A stretch of 64,000 nt of DNA from Pectobacterium betavasculorum (GTDB taxonomy: Bacteria; Pseudomonadota; Gammaproteobacteria; Enterobacterales; Enterobacteriaceae). Positions 8,645 through 17,770 of the stretch are shown in pieces (the stretch's first letter is position 1; each line of letters begins with the position of its first letter). The notes under the pieces are model-generated. The model did no database searches and had not been told where the DNA came from. It was given only the letters and a program-made list of their open reading frames with translations. The stretch is taken from positions 1,240,001 to 1,304,000 of the forward strand of contig NZ_JQHM01000001.1 in the NCBI RefSeq assembly GCF_000749845.1, read 5' to 3'. A program made the translations under genes and the position numbers.

Positions 8645-10117
8645 TTATCGGGAAAGATCGACACAAAGGTATTTCATTTCCAGATAGTCTTCGATACCAA
8701 AACGAGAGCCTTCACGGCCCAGCCCAGACTGTTTCACCCCACCAAACGGTGCGACTTCATTCGAGATCAGTCCGGTATTAATCCCCACCATGCCGTAGTC
8801 CAGCGCTTCCGGCACTGTCCACTGCCGTACCGCGTCGCGCGTGTAGACATAGGCAGCCAGCCCGAATTCAGTATCGTTCGCCATCGCAATCACTTCAGCT
8901 TCATCACTGAAGCGGAACAGCGGTGCGACTGGCCCGAACGTCTCTTCTCGCGCGAAACGCATCTCGCGGGTCACGTCGCCAACAATCGTTGGCGTGAAGA
9001 ACGTGCCGCCCCGTTCGTGGCGTTGGCCGCCCAGCAATAGCGTGGCCCCGTGCGATAACGCATCGGCAATGTGCTGCTCAACTTTGCTGACTGCATCGCT
9101 ATCAATCAGCGGCCCTTGCGTGACACCCGGCTGTGTGCCGTCGCCCACGTTTAACTTACGCACTTCCTCAATCAGTCGCTCTACCAGAGTCGGATAAATC
9201 CCGTTCTGCACATAGATTCGATTAGCGCAGACGCAGGTTTGCCCACTGTTACGGAATTTGGAGGCCAGAATGCCTTTCACTGCCTGATCCACATCGGCAT
9301 CGTCAAACACGATAAACGGCGCGTTGCCACCCAGCTCCAGCGACAGTTTTTTCACCGTTGGCGCGCTCTGCGCCATCAGTATGCGACCCACTTCTGTGGA
9401 ACCGGTGAAACTCAGCTTGCGTACCACTGGGCTATCGCACAGCACCTTACCGACAGACTGTGCATCGCCGACAATCACCTGCAACACACCGCGCGGAATA
9501 CCCGCCTGCTGCGCCAGTTCAGCCAGCGCCAGCGCGGTAAAGGGCGTCTGCTCCGCAGGCTTAACGATCATCGTGCAACCCGCCGCCAATGCAGGTCCGA
9601 CCTTACGGGTGATCATCGCTGCTGGGAAATTCCACGGCGTAATCGCTGCGCACACGCCAATGGGCTGCTTAATCACCATCAGGCGCTGCTGCCCCTGCGG
9701 CGATTGCAGCACACTGCCTTCAATACGTTTAGCTTCTTCCGCAAACCAGTCGATAAAACTGGTGGCATAGGCGATTTCACCCCGCGCTTCCGCCAGCGGT
9801 TTTCCCTGTTCCGCCGTCAGCAGTACAGCCAGATCGTCCTGATTGTCCATAATCAGGCGCGCCCACGCCTGCAATAGCGCGGCACGTTCCTTTCCCGTCT
9901 TCTTGCGCCATTCAACCAGCGCCCGTTCTGCGGCGGCAATGGCCTGCTCGGTTTGTGACACCGTAACCAAAGGCACCGTCCCCAGCGCCTCGCCCGTCGC
10001 CGGATTGGTGACGTTCAGGCGTTCACCGCTTTGGCTATCCTGCCACTCGCCGTCAATCAGGCAATGTTGACGGAATAACGTTTGTTGTTTCAATGAAGGA
10101 AATTGTTTCAGTTGCAT
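8645..10117 (-). CDS. gabD: Succinate-semialdehyde dehydrogenase (NAD(P)+)
   Basis: This oxidises succinate semialdehyde to succinate, the second step of GABA catabolism. The 490-residue protein is a full-length aldehyde dehydrogenase. Visible motifs are the cofactor/anion segment GVCAAITPWNFPAAMITRK, FTGSTEVG, the general-base segment SLELGGNAPFIV (about residue 262) and the catalytic cysteine segment NSGQTCVCANR (about 296). KQSGLGREG near the C-terminus is typical of SSADH. It starts 10 bp after gabT on the same strand, so gabT-gabD is an operon. Other aldehydes from the neighbouring amino-alcohol operon could also be substrates; that is speculation. Confidence 0.9.
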   Translation of the reverse strand: MQLKQFPSLKQQTLFRQHCLIDGEWQDSQSGERLNVTNPATGEALGTVPLVTVSQTEQAIAAAERALVEWRKKTGKERAALLQAWARLIMDNQDDLAVLLTAEQGKPLAEARGEIAYATSFIDWFAEEAKRIEGSVLQSPQGQQRLMVIKQPIGVCAAITPWNFPAAMITRKVGPALAAGCTMIVKPAEQTPFTALALAELAQQAGIPRGVLQVIVGDAQSVGKVLCDSPVVRKLSFTGSTEVGRILMAQSAPTVKKLSLELGGNAPFIVFDDADVDQAVKGILASKFRNSGQTCVCANRIYVQNGIYPTLVERLIEEVRKLNVGDGTQPGVTQGPLIDSDAVSKVEQHIADALSHGATLLLGGQRHERGGTFFTPTIVGDVTREMRFAREETFGPVAPLFRFSDEAEVIAMANDTEFGLAAYVYTRDAVRQWTVPEALDYGMVGINTGLISNEVAPFGGVKQSGLGREGSRFGIEDYLEMKYLCVDLSR

Positions 10118-10127
10118 AGCTTCTCTT

Positions 10128-11393
10128 CTATCGTGTTAATACACGCGTCAGGATGTTCATCGCCTTGCTGAACTGCTCATCAGGAACCGTCAGCGGATAC
10201 AGGAAACGAATCACGTTGCCATGCACACCGCAGGTCAGCAGCAGCAAGCCCGCCTCTAACGCGCTTTTCTGAAATTGGCGGGTAATCTCGGCCGAGGGTT
10301 TACCCGTGTTCGGATCGTTAAATTCAGCCGCGACCATCGACCCTTGAGCACGAATCGCCACCAGTGCAGGACACTGCGCTTTCACTTTCTCCAGCGTTTC
10401 TACCAGTGCAGCACCCAGACGCTGCGCCCGTTGGCACAATTTTTCTTCTTCAATCACATCCAATACCGCTAACGCCGAGGCGACCGACAGCGGGTTACCC
10501 GCATAGGTGCCGCCCAGCCCACCCGGCGATGGCGCATCCATCACCTCAGCACGGCCGACCACGCCAGAGATCGGGAAACCGCCGCCCAGGCTTTTCGCCA
10601 TGGTGATCAGATCCGCTTTCTCCGCATAATACTCCATCGCAAACAGCTTACCGGTACGCGCAAAGCCCGTCTGCACTTCATCGGCAATCAGCAGGATGCC
10701 ATGCTCATCGCACAGCTTACGCAGCCCGCTGATAAAGGCGGGTGGCGCGACATGAAAACCGCCTTCCCCTTGTACCGGCTCCAGAATAATCGCGGCAACC
10801 TGATCGGCGGCGATGTCGGTATGCATCAGACGTTCGACGCTTTCAAGTGCCTGTTCAACGGTGATGCCACTCTTTTCATTCGGATAAAGCGCATGAAAAA
10901 TGGAACCGGGGAACGGGCCGAACCCCGTAGAGTACGGCGCCACTTTGCCCGTCAGCGTCATGGTCAGCAGCGTGCGACCATGAAACGCCGCGTTGAAAGC
11001 GATCACGCCAGGACGTTTAGTGTAAGCACGGGCGATTTTCACCGCGTTTTCCACCGCTTCTGCTCCGGTGGTAAAGAACGTGGTTTTTGCTGCGCCTTGA
11101 ATCGGTGCCAGCGCGTTAATACGCTCGGCCAACGTGACATAGCTGCCGTAAGGCACAATCTGATAGGCCGTATGGGTAAAGCGATCCAGTTGTTCGCGCA
11201 CCGCAGCGACAATTTTCGGATGGCGATGACCAGTATTCAGCACCGCAATCCCAGCGGCGAAATCGATAAACTCTCGTCCTTCAACATCCCACAGGGTGCT
11301 GTTTTCGGCACGCTCAGCATAGAAATCACACATGACACCCACGCCACGCGGTGTGGCGGCCAGACGGCGTTGATTCAGTTCGCTATTCTTCAT
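10128..11393 (-). CDS. gabT: 4-aminobutyrate aminotransferase
   Basis: This transfers the amino group of GABA to 2-oxoglutarate, giving succinate semialdehyde and glutamate, with PLP. The 421 residues match class III GABA aminotransferase throughout. It starts SELNQRRLAATPRGVGVMCDFYAERAENS, has TGAEAVENAVKIAR, ILEPVQGEGGFHVAP, LIADEVQTGFARTGKLFAME and the PLP lysine segment TMAKSLGGGFPISGVVG (about residue 268). A GGAGC site precedes the ATG. It is the first gene of gabTD and is divergent from gabR, whose family commonly controls gabTD. Confidence 0.92.
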   Translation of the reverse strand: MKNSELNQRRLAATPRGVGVMCDFYAERAENSTLWDVEGREFIDFAAGIAVLNTGHRHPKIVAAVREQLDRFTHTAYQIVPYGSYVTLAERINALAPIQGAAKTTFFTTGAEAVENAVKIARAYTKRPGVIAFNAAFHGRTLLTMTLTGKVAPYSTGFGPFPGSIFHALYPNEKSGITVEQALESVERLMHTDIAADQVAAIILEPVQGEGGFHVAPPAFISGLRKLCDEHGILLIADEVQTGFARTGKLFAMEYYAEKADLITMAKSLGGGFPISGVVGRAEVMDAPSPGGLGGTYAGNPLSVASALAVLDVIEEEKLCQRAQRLGAALVETLEKVKAQCPALVAIRAQGSMVAAEFNDPNTGKPSAEITRQFQKSALEAGLLLLTCGVHGNVIRFLYPLTVPDEQFSKAMNILTRVLTR

Positions 11394-11537
11394 TGTCTGC
11401 TCCGGTATCCCAAATACATCTGTTGTTAGTTGAAAATGATGAGTTGAACGATGACAGGTCGTTGCAAGATGATGTCATTTAGACGTGAGATGGTTCTATA
11501 ATCCAGTGCCAGTTTTGAATATTTGAAGGATCCACTT

Positions 11538-13031
11538 TTGCGCTCACTCCTCACCGACTTATTGCTACAACGTTTAGCCAACCAGCAGGATGGCGCACTG
11601 AACAAGCGTTTATACGACAGTATCCGACTCGCGATCCTTGACGGCGCGATTGCCGCAGGCGTTCGTCTACCGTCGTCACGCGATCTGGCGCAACAACTCG
11701 CGCTGTCACGTAATACCGTGTTAACAGCTTACGAACAGCTGCTGGCTGAAGGCTATATCGAGGCGCGTAAAGGAAGTGGTACCTTCGTCACGGAACAGTT
11801 GCCCGACGGCAACATGCAGCCAGTGGATAGCGATAATGCGGGGGAAATACGGGAACCTAAGCATAAGCTTTCGCGTCGCGGCATGAACCTGCTGGGGTAT
11901 GCCGGTGCCTCCGTTCGCCAATGGGGAGCGTTTATGCCCGGCATCCCCGATATCGCCAGCTTCCCGCATGATTTATGGCGGCGTATTCAGACGCGACTGA
12001 CGCGACGCGTTCGTCCGGAACAACTTTCTTACTCACCGATTGGCGGCTGTCCCGAACTCCAGTTGGCGTTGGTGGACTACCTGCGCGTCGCTCGTTCAGT
12101 GGAGTGTACGCCGGAGCAGATTCTGATTACTGAAGGCACCCATCAGGCGATGGATCTGCTCGCCAAAATGCTGTGCAATCCCGGTGATTTGGCGTGGATT
12201 GAAGACCCCTGCTATTGGGGGATTCGCAATGTTCTGACGATTAACGGCCTGCGCATTGCGCCTGTCGATGTGGATGAACAAGGGCTGGTGCCGCCGGAGA
12301 CGCTGTCGTCCGACGCCGCACCGCGCCTGATCTGCGTGACGCCGTCACATCAATATCCTTTGGGAGCCGTGATGAGTCTGGCACGTCGCCAACGACTGCT
12401 TGCATTGGCACAGGAGCACGGGTGCTGGGTGGTGGAAGATGATTACGATAGCGAATTTCGCTTTTCTGGTAGCCCAATCCCCGCATTGCAAGGGCTACAG
12501 ACGCAATCACCGGTGATCTACATCGGCACATTCAGCAAAACGCTCTACCCTGGCCTGCGCGTCAGTTACATGGTGCTGCCTCCGCTGCTCGCGCAATCGT
12601 TGAAGACCGCGCATTCCGAACTCTATCGCGGCGGACACTGGCTAACTCAGGCAACGCTCGCGCAGTTTATCCGCGAAGGCCACTACGCCGCGCATATCCG
12701 ACGCATGCGACTGCTGTATGCCAAACGCCGCGCGTTATTGACGTCACTAATCGAACAGCATCTGGGGGCGGATTACGTCGGCGATAACAGTAATGCCGGT
12801 CTGCACATGCTGCTGAGCCTGCCACCTCACGTTGATGATGTCGTGCTGAGCGCCGCGATCCTCCGCCGTGGTGTGATGGTCAAACCGCTTTCCAGCTACT
12901 ATCTGCAACCCACGCAGCAGCGCGGTTTATTGCTAGGCTACGCCAGCATCGAAGAACCTCAAATGGAGCAGGCTTTTGCTGTAATTGTGGCCTGTATTCG
13001 GGCACTGAATACGCATGATTTGAACGCCTGA
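11538..13031 (+). CDS. gabR: MocR/GabR-type regulator (GntR HTH fused to aminotransferase fold)
   Basis: A GabR-like transcription factor. An N-terminal GntR winged helix (about residues 15-80, with LPSSRDLAQQLALSRNTV) is joined to a class I aminotransferase-like domain that binds PLP. That domain has EGTHQAMDLLAKML, VEDDYDSEFRF and the PLP lysine in IGTFSKTLYPGLR. In the family, GABA binding to PLP switches on gabTD. The start is taken as TTG 11538 because AAGGA lies at 11526-11530; an upstream in-frame TTG at 11523 would place that site inside the gene. It is divergent from gabT and upstream of the ATPase gene of the transporter. Confidence 0.88.
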   Translation: MRSLLTDLLLQRLANQQDGALNKRLYDSIRLAILDGAIAAGVRLPSSRDLAQQLALSRNTVLTAYEQLLAEGYIEARKGSGTFVTEQLPDGNMQPVDSDNAGEIREPKHKLSRRGMNLLGYAGASVRQWGAFMPGIPDIASFPHDLWRRIQTRLTRRVRPEQLSYSPIGGCPELQLALVDYLRVARSVECTPEQILITEGTHQAMDLLAKMLCNPGDLAWIEDPCYWGIRNVLTINGLRIAPVDVDEQGLVPPETLSSDAAPRLICVTPSHQYPLGAVMSLARRQRLLALAQEHGCWVVEDDYDSEFRFSGSPIPALQGLQTQSPVIYIGTFSKTLYPGLRVSYMVLPPLLAQSLKTAHSELYRGGHWLTQATLAQFIREGHYAAHIRRMRLLYAKRRALLTSLIEQHLGADYVGDNSNAGLHMLLSLPPHVDDVVLSAAILRRGVMVKPLSSYYLQPTQQRGLLLGYASIEEPQMEQAFAVIVACIRALNTHDLNA

Positions 13032-13236
13032 CGGTGTGCATTTTTATAGGGCACAGCGATACCGCCTATTCGCACCGTTAGAGTGCCACACAGCCACATC
13101 ACGCCCCATTACAGGGCATGCGTCGTGACAAGCGATGGCATTGTTGCCTGTCGCAGTATGACAATCCTCAACTTTCCCGTATCCGGCATGGTTTATGCAT
13201 TCTAATGAATAACAGTGACTGCCGGAGAGTGAAAAA

Positions 13237-14331
13237 ATGAGAAATTATGTCAGCTTCAGGAACGTTCAGAAGACCTACGACGGCGACCGCCTGATCGTCA
13301 AAAACTTGAATCTGGATATCCGTGAAGGTGAATTTCTGACCCTGCTTGGGCCGTCCGGCTCGGGAAAAACCACCAGTTTGATGATGCTCGCCGGGTTTGA
13401 GACCCCAACGCAGGGGGAAATCCTGCTGCGCGATGCACCGTTGCATCATCTCCCGCCGCACCAGCGCGACATCGGCATGGTGTTTCAGAACTACGCGCTG
13501 TTCCCACACATGACCGTGGCGGAGAATCTGGCATTCCCGCTGTCCATCCGCCGCCTGAACCGTGCCGATGTCAAAGAGAAAGTCGATCGGGTGCTGGATC
13601 GCGTGAAGCTCACCAGCCTCGCCGATCGCTACCCAGCACAAATGTCCGGTGGCCAACAGCAGCGTGTAGCGCTGGCTCGTGCGCTGGTCTTCGAACCGAA
13701 GCTAGTACTGATGGATGAACCACTGGGCGCGTTGGATAAGCAACTGCGCGAGCATATGCAATTGGAAATCAAAGAGCTGCATCAATCGCTGGAGTTGACC
13801 GTGGTGTACGTCACCCATGACCAGAGCGAAGCCATGACGATGTCCAATCGCGTCGCCGTGTTTAACGACGGTGTGATTCAGCAGATGGACAGCCCCAGCG
13901 ATATCTACGAAAAACCAGAGAATGCATTTGTGGCGCAGTTTATCGGCGAAAACAATACGCTACTCGCCACGCGCGCCGAGGCCGAAGGCGCGTTCTATCG
14001 GGCAACGCTCGACGACGGTACATCACTACGCGCGCTGAAAGTTCGCCCCAGCTCGCCGGGCCGTAAAATCACACTCTGCATTCGACCGGAACGTATTCAT
14101 GTTAATGCGGCTCATACCGACGACACGATGCAGCATGTCAAAGCCCGCATTCAGCAATTCATCTATCTGGGCGATCACGTCAGGATGATGACGGAAGTCG
14201 CGGGTCAACCGCAGTTTATGGTGAAACTCCCCGCTAACGAGATTCAGCCACACTGGAAAGCGGGCACCGAGGTCAACCTGTCGTGGCAGCCGGAGCACCT
14301 GCGTGCGCTGGATAGCATCATCACACATTAA
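13237..14331 (+). CDS. ABC transporter ATPase, PotA-like
   Basis: The ATP-hydrolysing subunit of a polyamine/GABA-type importer, 364 residues. It has Walker A GPSGSGKTTS, Q-loop MVFQNYALFPHMTV, signature MSGGQQQRVALARAL, Walker B LVLMDEPLGALD and the switch histidine in YVTHDQSEAM. After about residue 240 comes the TOBE/regulatory domain typical of PotA-type ATPases. It lies downstream of gabR on the plus strand, while the binding protein and permeases lie 5-9 kb away on the minus strand; no other subunits are near, so it very likely serves that transporter. An own promoter in 13032-13236 is probable. Confidence 0.88.
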   Translation: MRNYVSFRNVQKTYDGDRLIVKNLNLDIREGEFLTLLGPSGSGKTTSLMMLAGFETPTQGEILLRDAPLHHLPPHQRDIGMVFQNYALFPHMTVAENLAFPLSIRRLNRADVKEKVDRVLDRVKLTSLADRYPAQMSGGQQQRVALARALVFEPKLVLMDEPLGALDKQLREHMQLEIKELHQSLELTVVYVTHDQSEAMTMSNRVAVFNDGVIQQMDSPSDIYEKPENAFVAQFIGENNTLLATRAEAEGAFYRATLDDGTSLRALKVRPSSPGRKITLCIRPERIHVNAAHTDDTMQHVKARIQQFIYLGDHVRMMTEVAGQPQFMVKLPANEIQPHWKAGTEVNLSWQPEHLRALDSIITH

Positions 14332-14389
14332 TAGCTACGCACTGACGGCAGCGAGGATATGCAGGAAAGATCATCAGACAGGAAGTAAG

Positions 14390-14422
14390 AAAAAAGGCAC
14401 GTTGCCCCTGAACAGGGGCAAC
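14390..14422 (-). terminator. Rho-independent terminator for the glsB-type gene
   Basis: Read on the minus strand, a perfect 10-bp stem GTTGCCCCTG / CAGGGGCAAC with a 2-base loop is followed after four bases by a T-run (A-run 14390-14395 on the plus strand). It lies beyond the ERIC copy downstream of the gene. Confidence 0.6.
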
Positions 14423-14428
14423 AGATGC

Positions 14429-14554
<126 letters not shown>

Positions 14555-14557
14555 GAA

Positions 14558-14806
14558 TTAATCTCGAATCTTGCGGTAAATCCACAGTACGACAATCGCG
14601 CCAACAACCGCGACGACAAAGCTGCCGAAGTTAAAACCATCGACGCGGCCGAACCCAAAGAAAACGCTAATATAGCCACCCACGACCGCACCGACAATCC
14701 CGAGCAGCACCGTCAGGATAAAGCCACCGCCGTCTTTACCGGGCATGATCCATTTAGCCAAAATCCCCGCAATCAAGCCAAAAATAACCCAGGACAGAAT
14801 ACCCAT
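14558..14806 (-). CDS. GlsB/YeaQ/YmgE family stress-response membrane protein
   Basis: A small integral membrane protein of 82 residues with three hydrophobic segments: GILSWVIFGLIAGILAKWIM, FILTVLLGIVGAVVGGYI and FVVAVVGAIVVLWIY. The loop MPGKDGGGF and the GAVVGG turn are hallmarks of this family (old name transglycosylase-associated protein). In relatives it is induced by general stress. Molecular function is unknown. The gene is boxed by two ERIC copies, one starting 25 bp upstream of its start and the other ending 3 bp after its stop. Confidence 0.85.
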   Translation of the reverse strand: MGILSWVIFGLIAGILAKWIMPGKDGGGFILTVLLGIVGAVVGGYISVFFGFGRVDGFNFGSFVVAVVGAIVVLWIYRKIRD

Positions 14807-14830
14807 ATCTACCTCACTTTTATTTCATCA

Positions 14831-14957
14831 TATACCCCAAATAATTCGCGTTGCATGAAGGCGGCAAGAGAGAAAATCCCGATGAGCTTACTCAGGTAAG
14901 TGATTCGGGTTATTGAACGCAGCCAACGCACATGCAGCTTGAAGTATTATGGGTATA
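14831..14957. repeat. ERIC element, copy 2
   Basis: 127 bp from TATACCCCAAATAATTCG to GTATTATGGGTATA, with the same core as copy 1. It lies upstream of the glsB-type gene, so its promoter is either inside or replaced by the repeat. Confidence 0.9.
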
Positions 14958-15066
14958 CCCGTTAAACGCCAATCCTTGACGGACAAGACGCGAATCCAAG
15001 TATAGACAAGGATTTTATAAACGCTCGGTCAACGGTAAATAAAAACGCTGACGATCTGTTGCTATC

Positions 15067-15912
15067 TCATTCATCCAGCAAAATAATATCCACACCTTGA
15101 CTGACGATCGGTTTACATAAAATCTTGTAGCCATCGCTGTCAAAATTTACCGCGACTCGTTTTAGTGCCGCAACCTCTGATAACTGCGCGACAGTGCCTA
15201 AATAGAACCAGTTATGAACAATGTGGTAATCCGTCTTTCCCTGACGGCTTTCTTTGATAGCAATCCGGCCAGGGTATGCCCAACAGTTCAGTTTCATCGC
15301 ATTAAGTCGGATCGACAGCCTGTTTTGATGTTCCGACATTGGCTCTTTGCCGCAGCAGGCACCGGCGCATTTTTTCAATGCATGGCGAAAACACGCTCTA
15401 CCTGCGGGCAAGTGCTCAATACCCAGAACACCTAGGCATAGCCTTTCTTCATCAGCAATCGTTTTCAATGCGTTCACCGCCGCGAGACGGTGGCTGAACA
15501 ATCCATAAAGACCCGATGTCGTGGAGAAATCGACATTTTTGGCGTAAACCACCTCAATCTGCGTTCCATCAAAATGGAACGAACATAGCTGGCGTGAACG
15601 CCGCAGACGTTTGTTGAAAAGCGGCACCTGCTGCTTAATCATCTGCGCTTCCAACAACAGCGCACCGATTTCCCCCGCCGTTTCAATAAAGCTGATGCGC
15701 CGAGTCTGCCTCAGCAATTTCGCTTCTTTACGCGTCCGCATGTGCGACAACACGCGAGCGCGGATATTGATACTTTTTCCAATATACAGCGGCAATGTTT
15801 CGCTATCACCGTAAAAAATATAAACACCGGGAACCGTAGGCAGCCCATCCAATTCAACACGTAGATGCTCCGGGTATTCATAAATATCAGGCATTTTTTC
15901 AGGCAACATCAT
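15067..15912 (-). CDS. cho: Excinuclease Cho (UvrC homologue), GIY-YIG endonuclease
   Basis: This makes the 3' incision next to bulky DNA lesions during UvrAB-directed nucleotide excision repair. The 281-residue protein starts with a GIY-YIG nuclease domain: GVYIFYGDSETLPLYIGKSINIRARV and, further on, the glutamate in EIGALLLEAQMIKQ. It then has the cysteine-rich ACFRHALKKCAGACCG segment shared with UvrC/Cho. It lacks the UvrC C-terminal half, as expected for Cho (about 295 residues in E. coli). Its ATG overlaps the umuC stop by 4 bp, so it belongs to the SOS operon umuD-umuC-cho. In E. coli cho is a separate SOS gene. Confidence 0.9.
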   Translation of the reverse strand: MMLPEKMPDIYEYPEHLRVELDGLPTVPGVYIFYGDSETLPLYIGKSINIRARVLSHMRTRKEAKLLRQTRRISFIETAGEIGALLLEAQMIKQQVPLFNKRLRRSRQLCSFHFDGTQIEVVYAKNVDFSTTSGLYGLFSHRLAAVNALKTIADEERLCLGVLGIEHLPAGRACFRHALKKCAGACCGKEPMSEHQNRLSIRLNAMKLNCWAYPGRIAIKESRQGKTDYHIVHNWFYLGTVAQLSEVAALKRVAVNFDSDGYKILCKPIVSQGVDIILLDE

Positions 15913-17174
15913 GACTTTACAACCTTCAAATCTTCAGCTCGCGTCGTGTAAGCAGGCGAAAGACGCTCTCGTTTCATTGACCAGCCAGGGTTAATACCTT
16001 GACCGGCAAACCAAATTTTCCCTTTACCAGAATGGTTGATACGGTCGATGGCCTTCATCAAACCAGCGCTATTTGCATGCGGCCTACGTGTGTCAAACAT
16101 ATCTAATTGCGCAACGCCTTGCTGGTAGAAATCGGATAACACCACACCCGCTCGGCAATAACGATATCCCTGTTTCCAGATACAGTTCAGAGCCTCAACG
16201 GCTAGCGCAATAATGTCTCGCGTATCGTTGGTCGGTACGAGTGTCACGCGGGTCGCTTGATCGCCATAGTACTCTCCCTGTGGGACATGGGGACTGGTAC
16301 GGATAAATACGGAAACCTGGCAGCAATGCTGTTTCTCATGACGTAATTTCTCGGCCGCACGCTCAGCGTAGCGACAGACTGCCTGACGCAGGTGTTCATA
16401 TTCGGTGATACGCGAACTGAATGAGCGAGAACACAGTATTTGCTGCTTGGCCGCCGCCAGCTCTTCAACCTCCAGACAGGGCTGTCCGCGCAGTTCTCGC
16501 ACCGTTCTTTCTACGACAACGCTAAAATTTCGCCGAATATAGGCAAGATCGCAGTGTGCCAGCGCCAAAGCACTCTCTATTCCCATCGATTCCAGCCTAC
16601 GTGCCAGCCGCCGCCCGATTCCCCACACCTCGCTGACGGGCGTAATTGCCAGCAGTTTTTCCTGACGCGCAGGGCTGGATAAATCCACTACCCCGAAGGT
16701 TTTACGCCAGACTTTGGCCGCATGATTAGCTAATTTGGCAAGGGTCTTGGTCGGTGCGATGCCGACACCAACGGCCAAGTGTGCCTCGCGTTTTATTCTG
16801 TCCTTGATCTGTTGTCCAAAGCCCGCCAGCGACGTGCAGTAATCCACACCAGACAAATTCAAAAATGCTTCATCAATACTGTAGATTTCCACCGCAGGCG
16901 CCATCTCTTCCAAAATACTCATCACACGCGCCGACATATCAGCGTAAAGCGCGTAATTGGAAGAAAAAACGGCAATGTTGTGTTTTTGAATGAGATCGCC
17001 GATTTGAAACAACGGCGCGGCCATTTTTACTCCTAGCAACTTTGCTTCATGGGAGCGAGCAATAACACAGCCATCGTTGTTACTAAGAACAATGACCGGT
17101 TTGTCTGCCAAATCAGGGCGAAAAATCTTTTCACAGCTGGCATAAAACGTGTTCACATCAACCAATGCGTACAT
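15909..17174 (-). CDS. umuC: DNA polymerase V catalytic subunit UmuC
   Basis: A Y-family error-prone DNA polymerase, 421 residues (E. coli UmuC 422). The N-terminus [22 protein letters not shown] supplies the first catalytic aspartate. EIYSIDEAFLNLSG supplies the second acidic pair, and the helix-hairpin-helix VWGIGRRLARRLESMGI follows. The C-terminus has the little-finger part and a possible beta-clamp contact in VAQLDMFD. Its ATG overlaps the umuD stop (TAATG), so the two are coupled. It copies across damaged bases as UmuD'2C during the SOS response. Confidence 0.95.
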   Translation of the reverse strand: MYALVDVNTFYASCEKIFRPDLADKPVIVLSNNDGCVIARSHEAKLLGVKMAAPLFQIGDLIQKHNIAVFSSNYALYADMSARVMSILEEMAPAVEIYSIDEAFLNLSGVDYCTSLAGFGQQIKDRIKREAHLAVGVGIAPTKTLAKLANHAAKVWRKTFGVVDLSSPARQEKLLAITPVSEVWGIGRRLARRLESMGIESALALAHCDLAYIRRNFSVVVERTVRELRGQPCLEVEELAAAKQQILCSRSFSSRITEYEHLRQAVCRYAERAAEKLRHEKQHCCQVSVFIRTSPHVPQGEYYGDQATRVTLVPTNDTRDIIALAVEALNCIWKQGYRYCRAGVVLSDFYQQGVAQLDMFDTRRPHANSAGLMKAIDRINHSGKGKIWFAGQGINPGWSMKRERLSPAYTTRAEDLKVVKS

Positions 17175-17593
17175 TAGCGTGTCGCATGTATGGCATAGGT
17201 CACGACACCAAAAATATCAAGGCTGTCGCACTCGTTAATCGGAATCGGGGCATAGGCAGCATTCATCGGAACCAATGCGCGGGTCGGTGTCAGTTGCAAT
17301 TGCTTGATAGTGAATTCGCCGTCGAGCGCAGCAATAATGATATCGCCATGACGCGCCTGCAATGCGCTATCGACGACCACCAGATCGCCATCGTAAATTC
17401 CTCCCTCCACCATGGACTGACCGGAAACACGAACGAAATAGGTGGCTGAAGGATGGCGGACACACATCGTATTGAGATCGATACGCTGTTCAACATAGTC
17501 ATTCGCCGGGCTGGGAAACCCCGCTGGCACCGTGTCAGCATAAAGATTTAACGCCTGCTTATCGGGGCAGGACACGGGAAGATATCGTTTCAT
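17174..17593 (-). CDS. umuD: DNA polymerase V subunit / autoprotease UmuD
   Basis: A LexA-fold protease of 139 residues, the same length as E. coli UmuD. The self-cleavage site is Ala24-Gly25 (VPAGFPSP). Ser60 ([10 protein letters not shown]) and Lys97 (EFTIKQLQL) form the catalytic dyad at the same numbers as in E. coli. RecA filaments trigger cleavage to UmuD', which activates UmuC. It is the first gene of umuD-umuC-cho and is preceded by a perfect LexA box. E. coli has Cys24-Gly25; Ala-Gly is the usual LexA-type site. Confidence 0.95.
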   Translation of the reverse strand: MKRYLPVSCPDKQALNLYADTVPAGFPSPANDYVEQRIDLNTMCVRHPSATYFVRVSGQSMVEGGIYDGDLVVVDSALQARHGDIIIAALDGEFTIKQLQLTPTRALVPMNAAYAPIPINECDSLDIFGVVTYAIHATR

Positions 17594-17608
17594 CGCTCGG
17601 CAATATAA

Positions 17609-17624
17609 CTGTATTTTTATACAG
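17609..17624 (-). promoter_or_regulatory. LexA (SOS) box of umuD-umuC-cho
   Basis: CTGTATTTTTATACAG fits the CTGT-N8-ACAG consensus exactly. It lies 15 bp upstream of the umuD start codon and would block the promoter. Confidence 0.95.
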
Positions 17625-17770
17625 TATAAGAAGCGAGTATCGACAATGCAATGCGCAAAGTTCCCCTAAATGGTCAGCTCGTCAGCCTCTCATCTTGCGT
17701 AAAAAAGCAGACCACATATCACATCAGTGACTTAACGCATTAAACGATGGCGTGTGAATAGAAAACTTCG

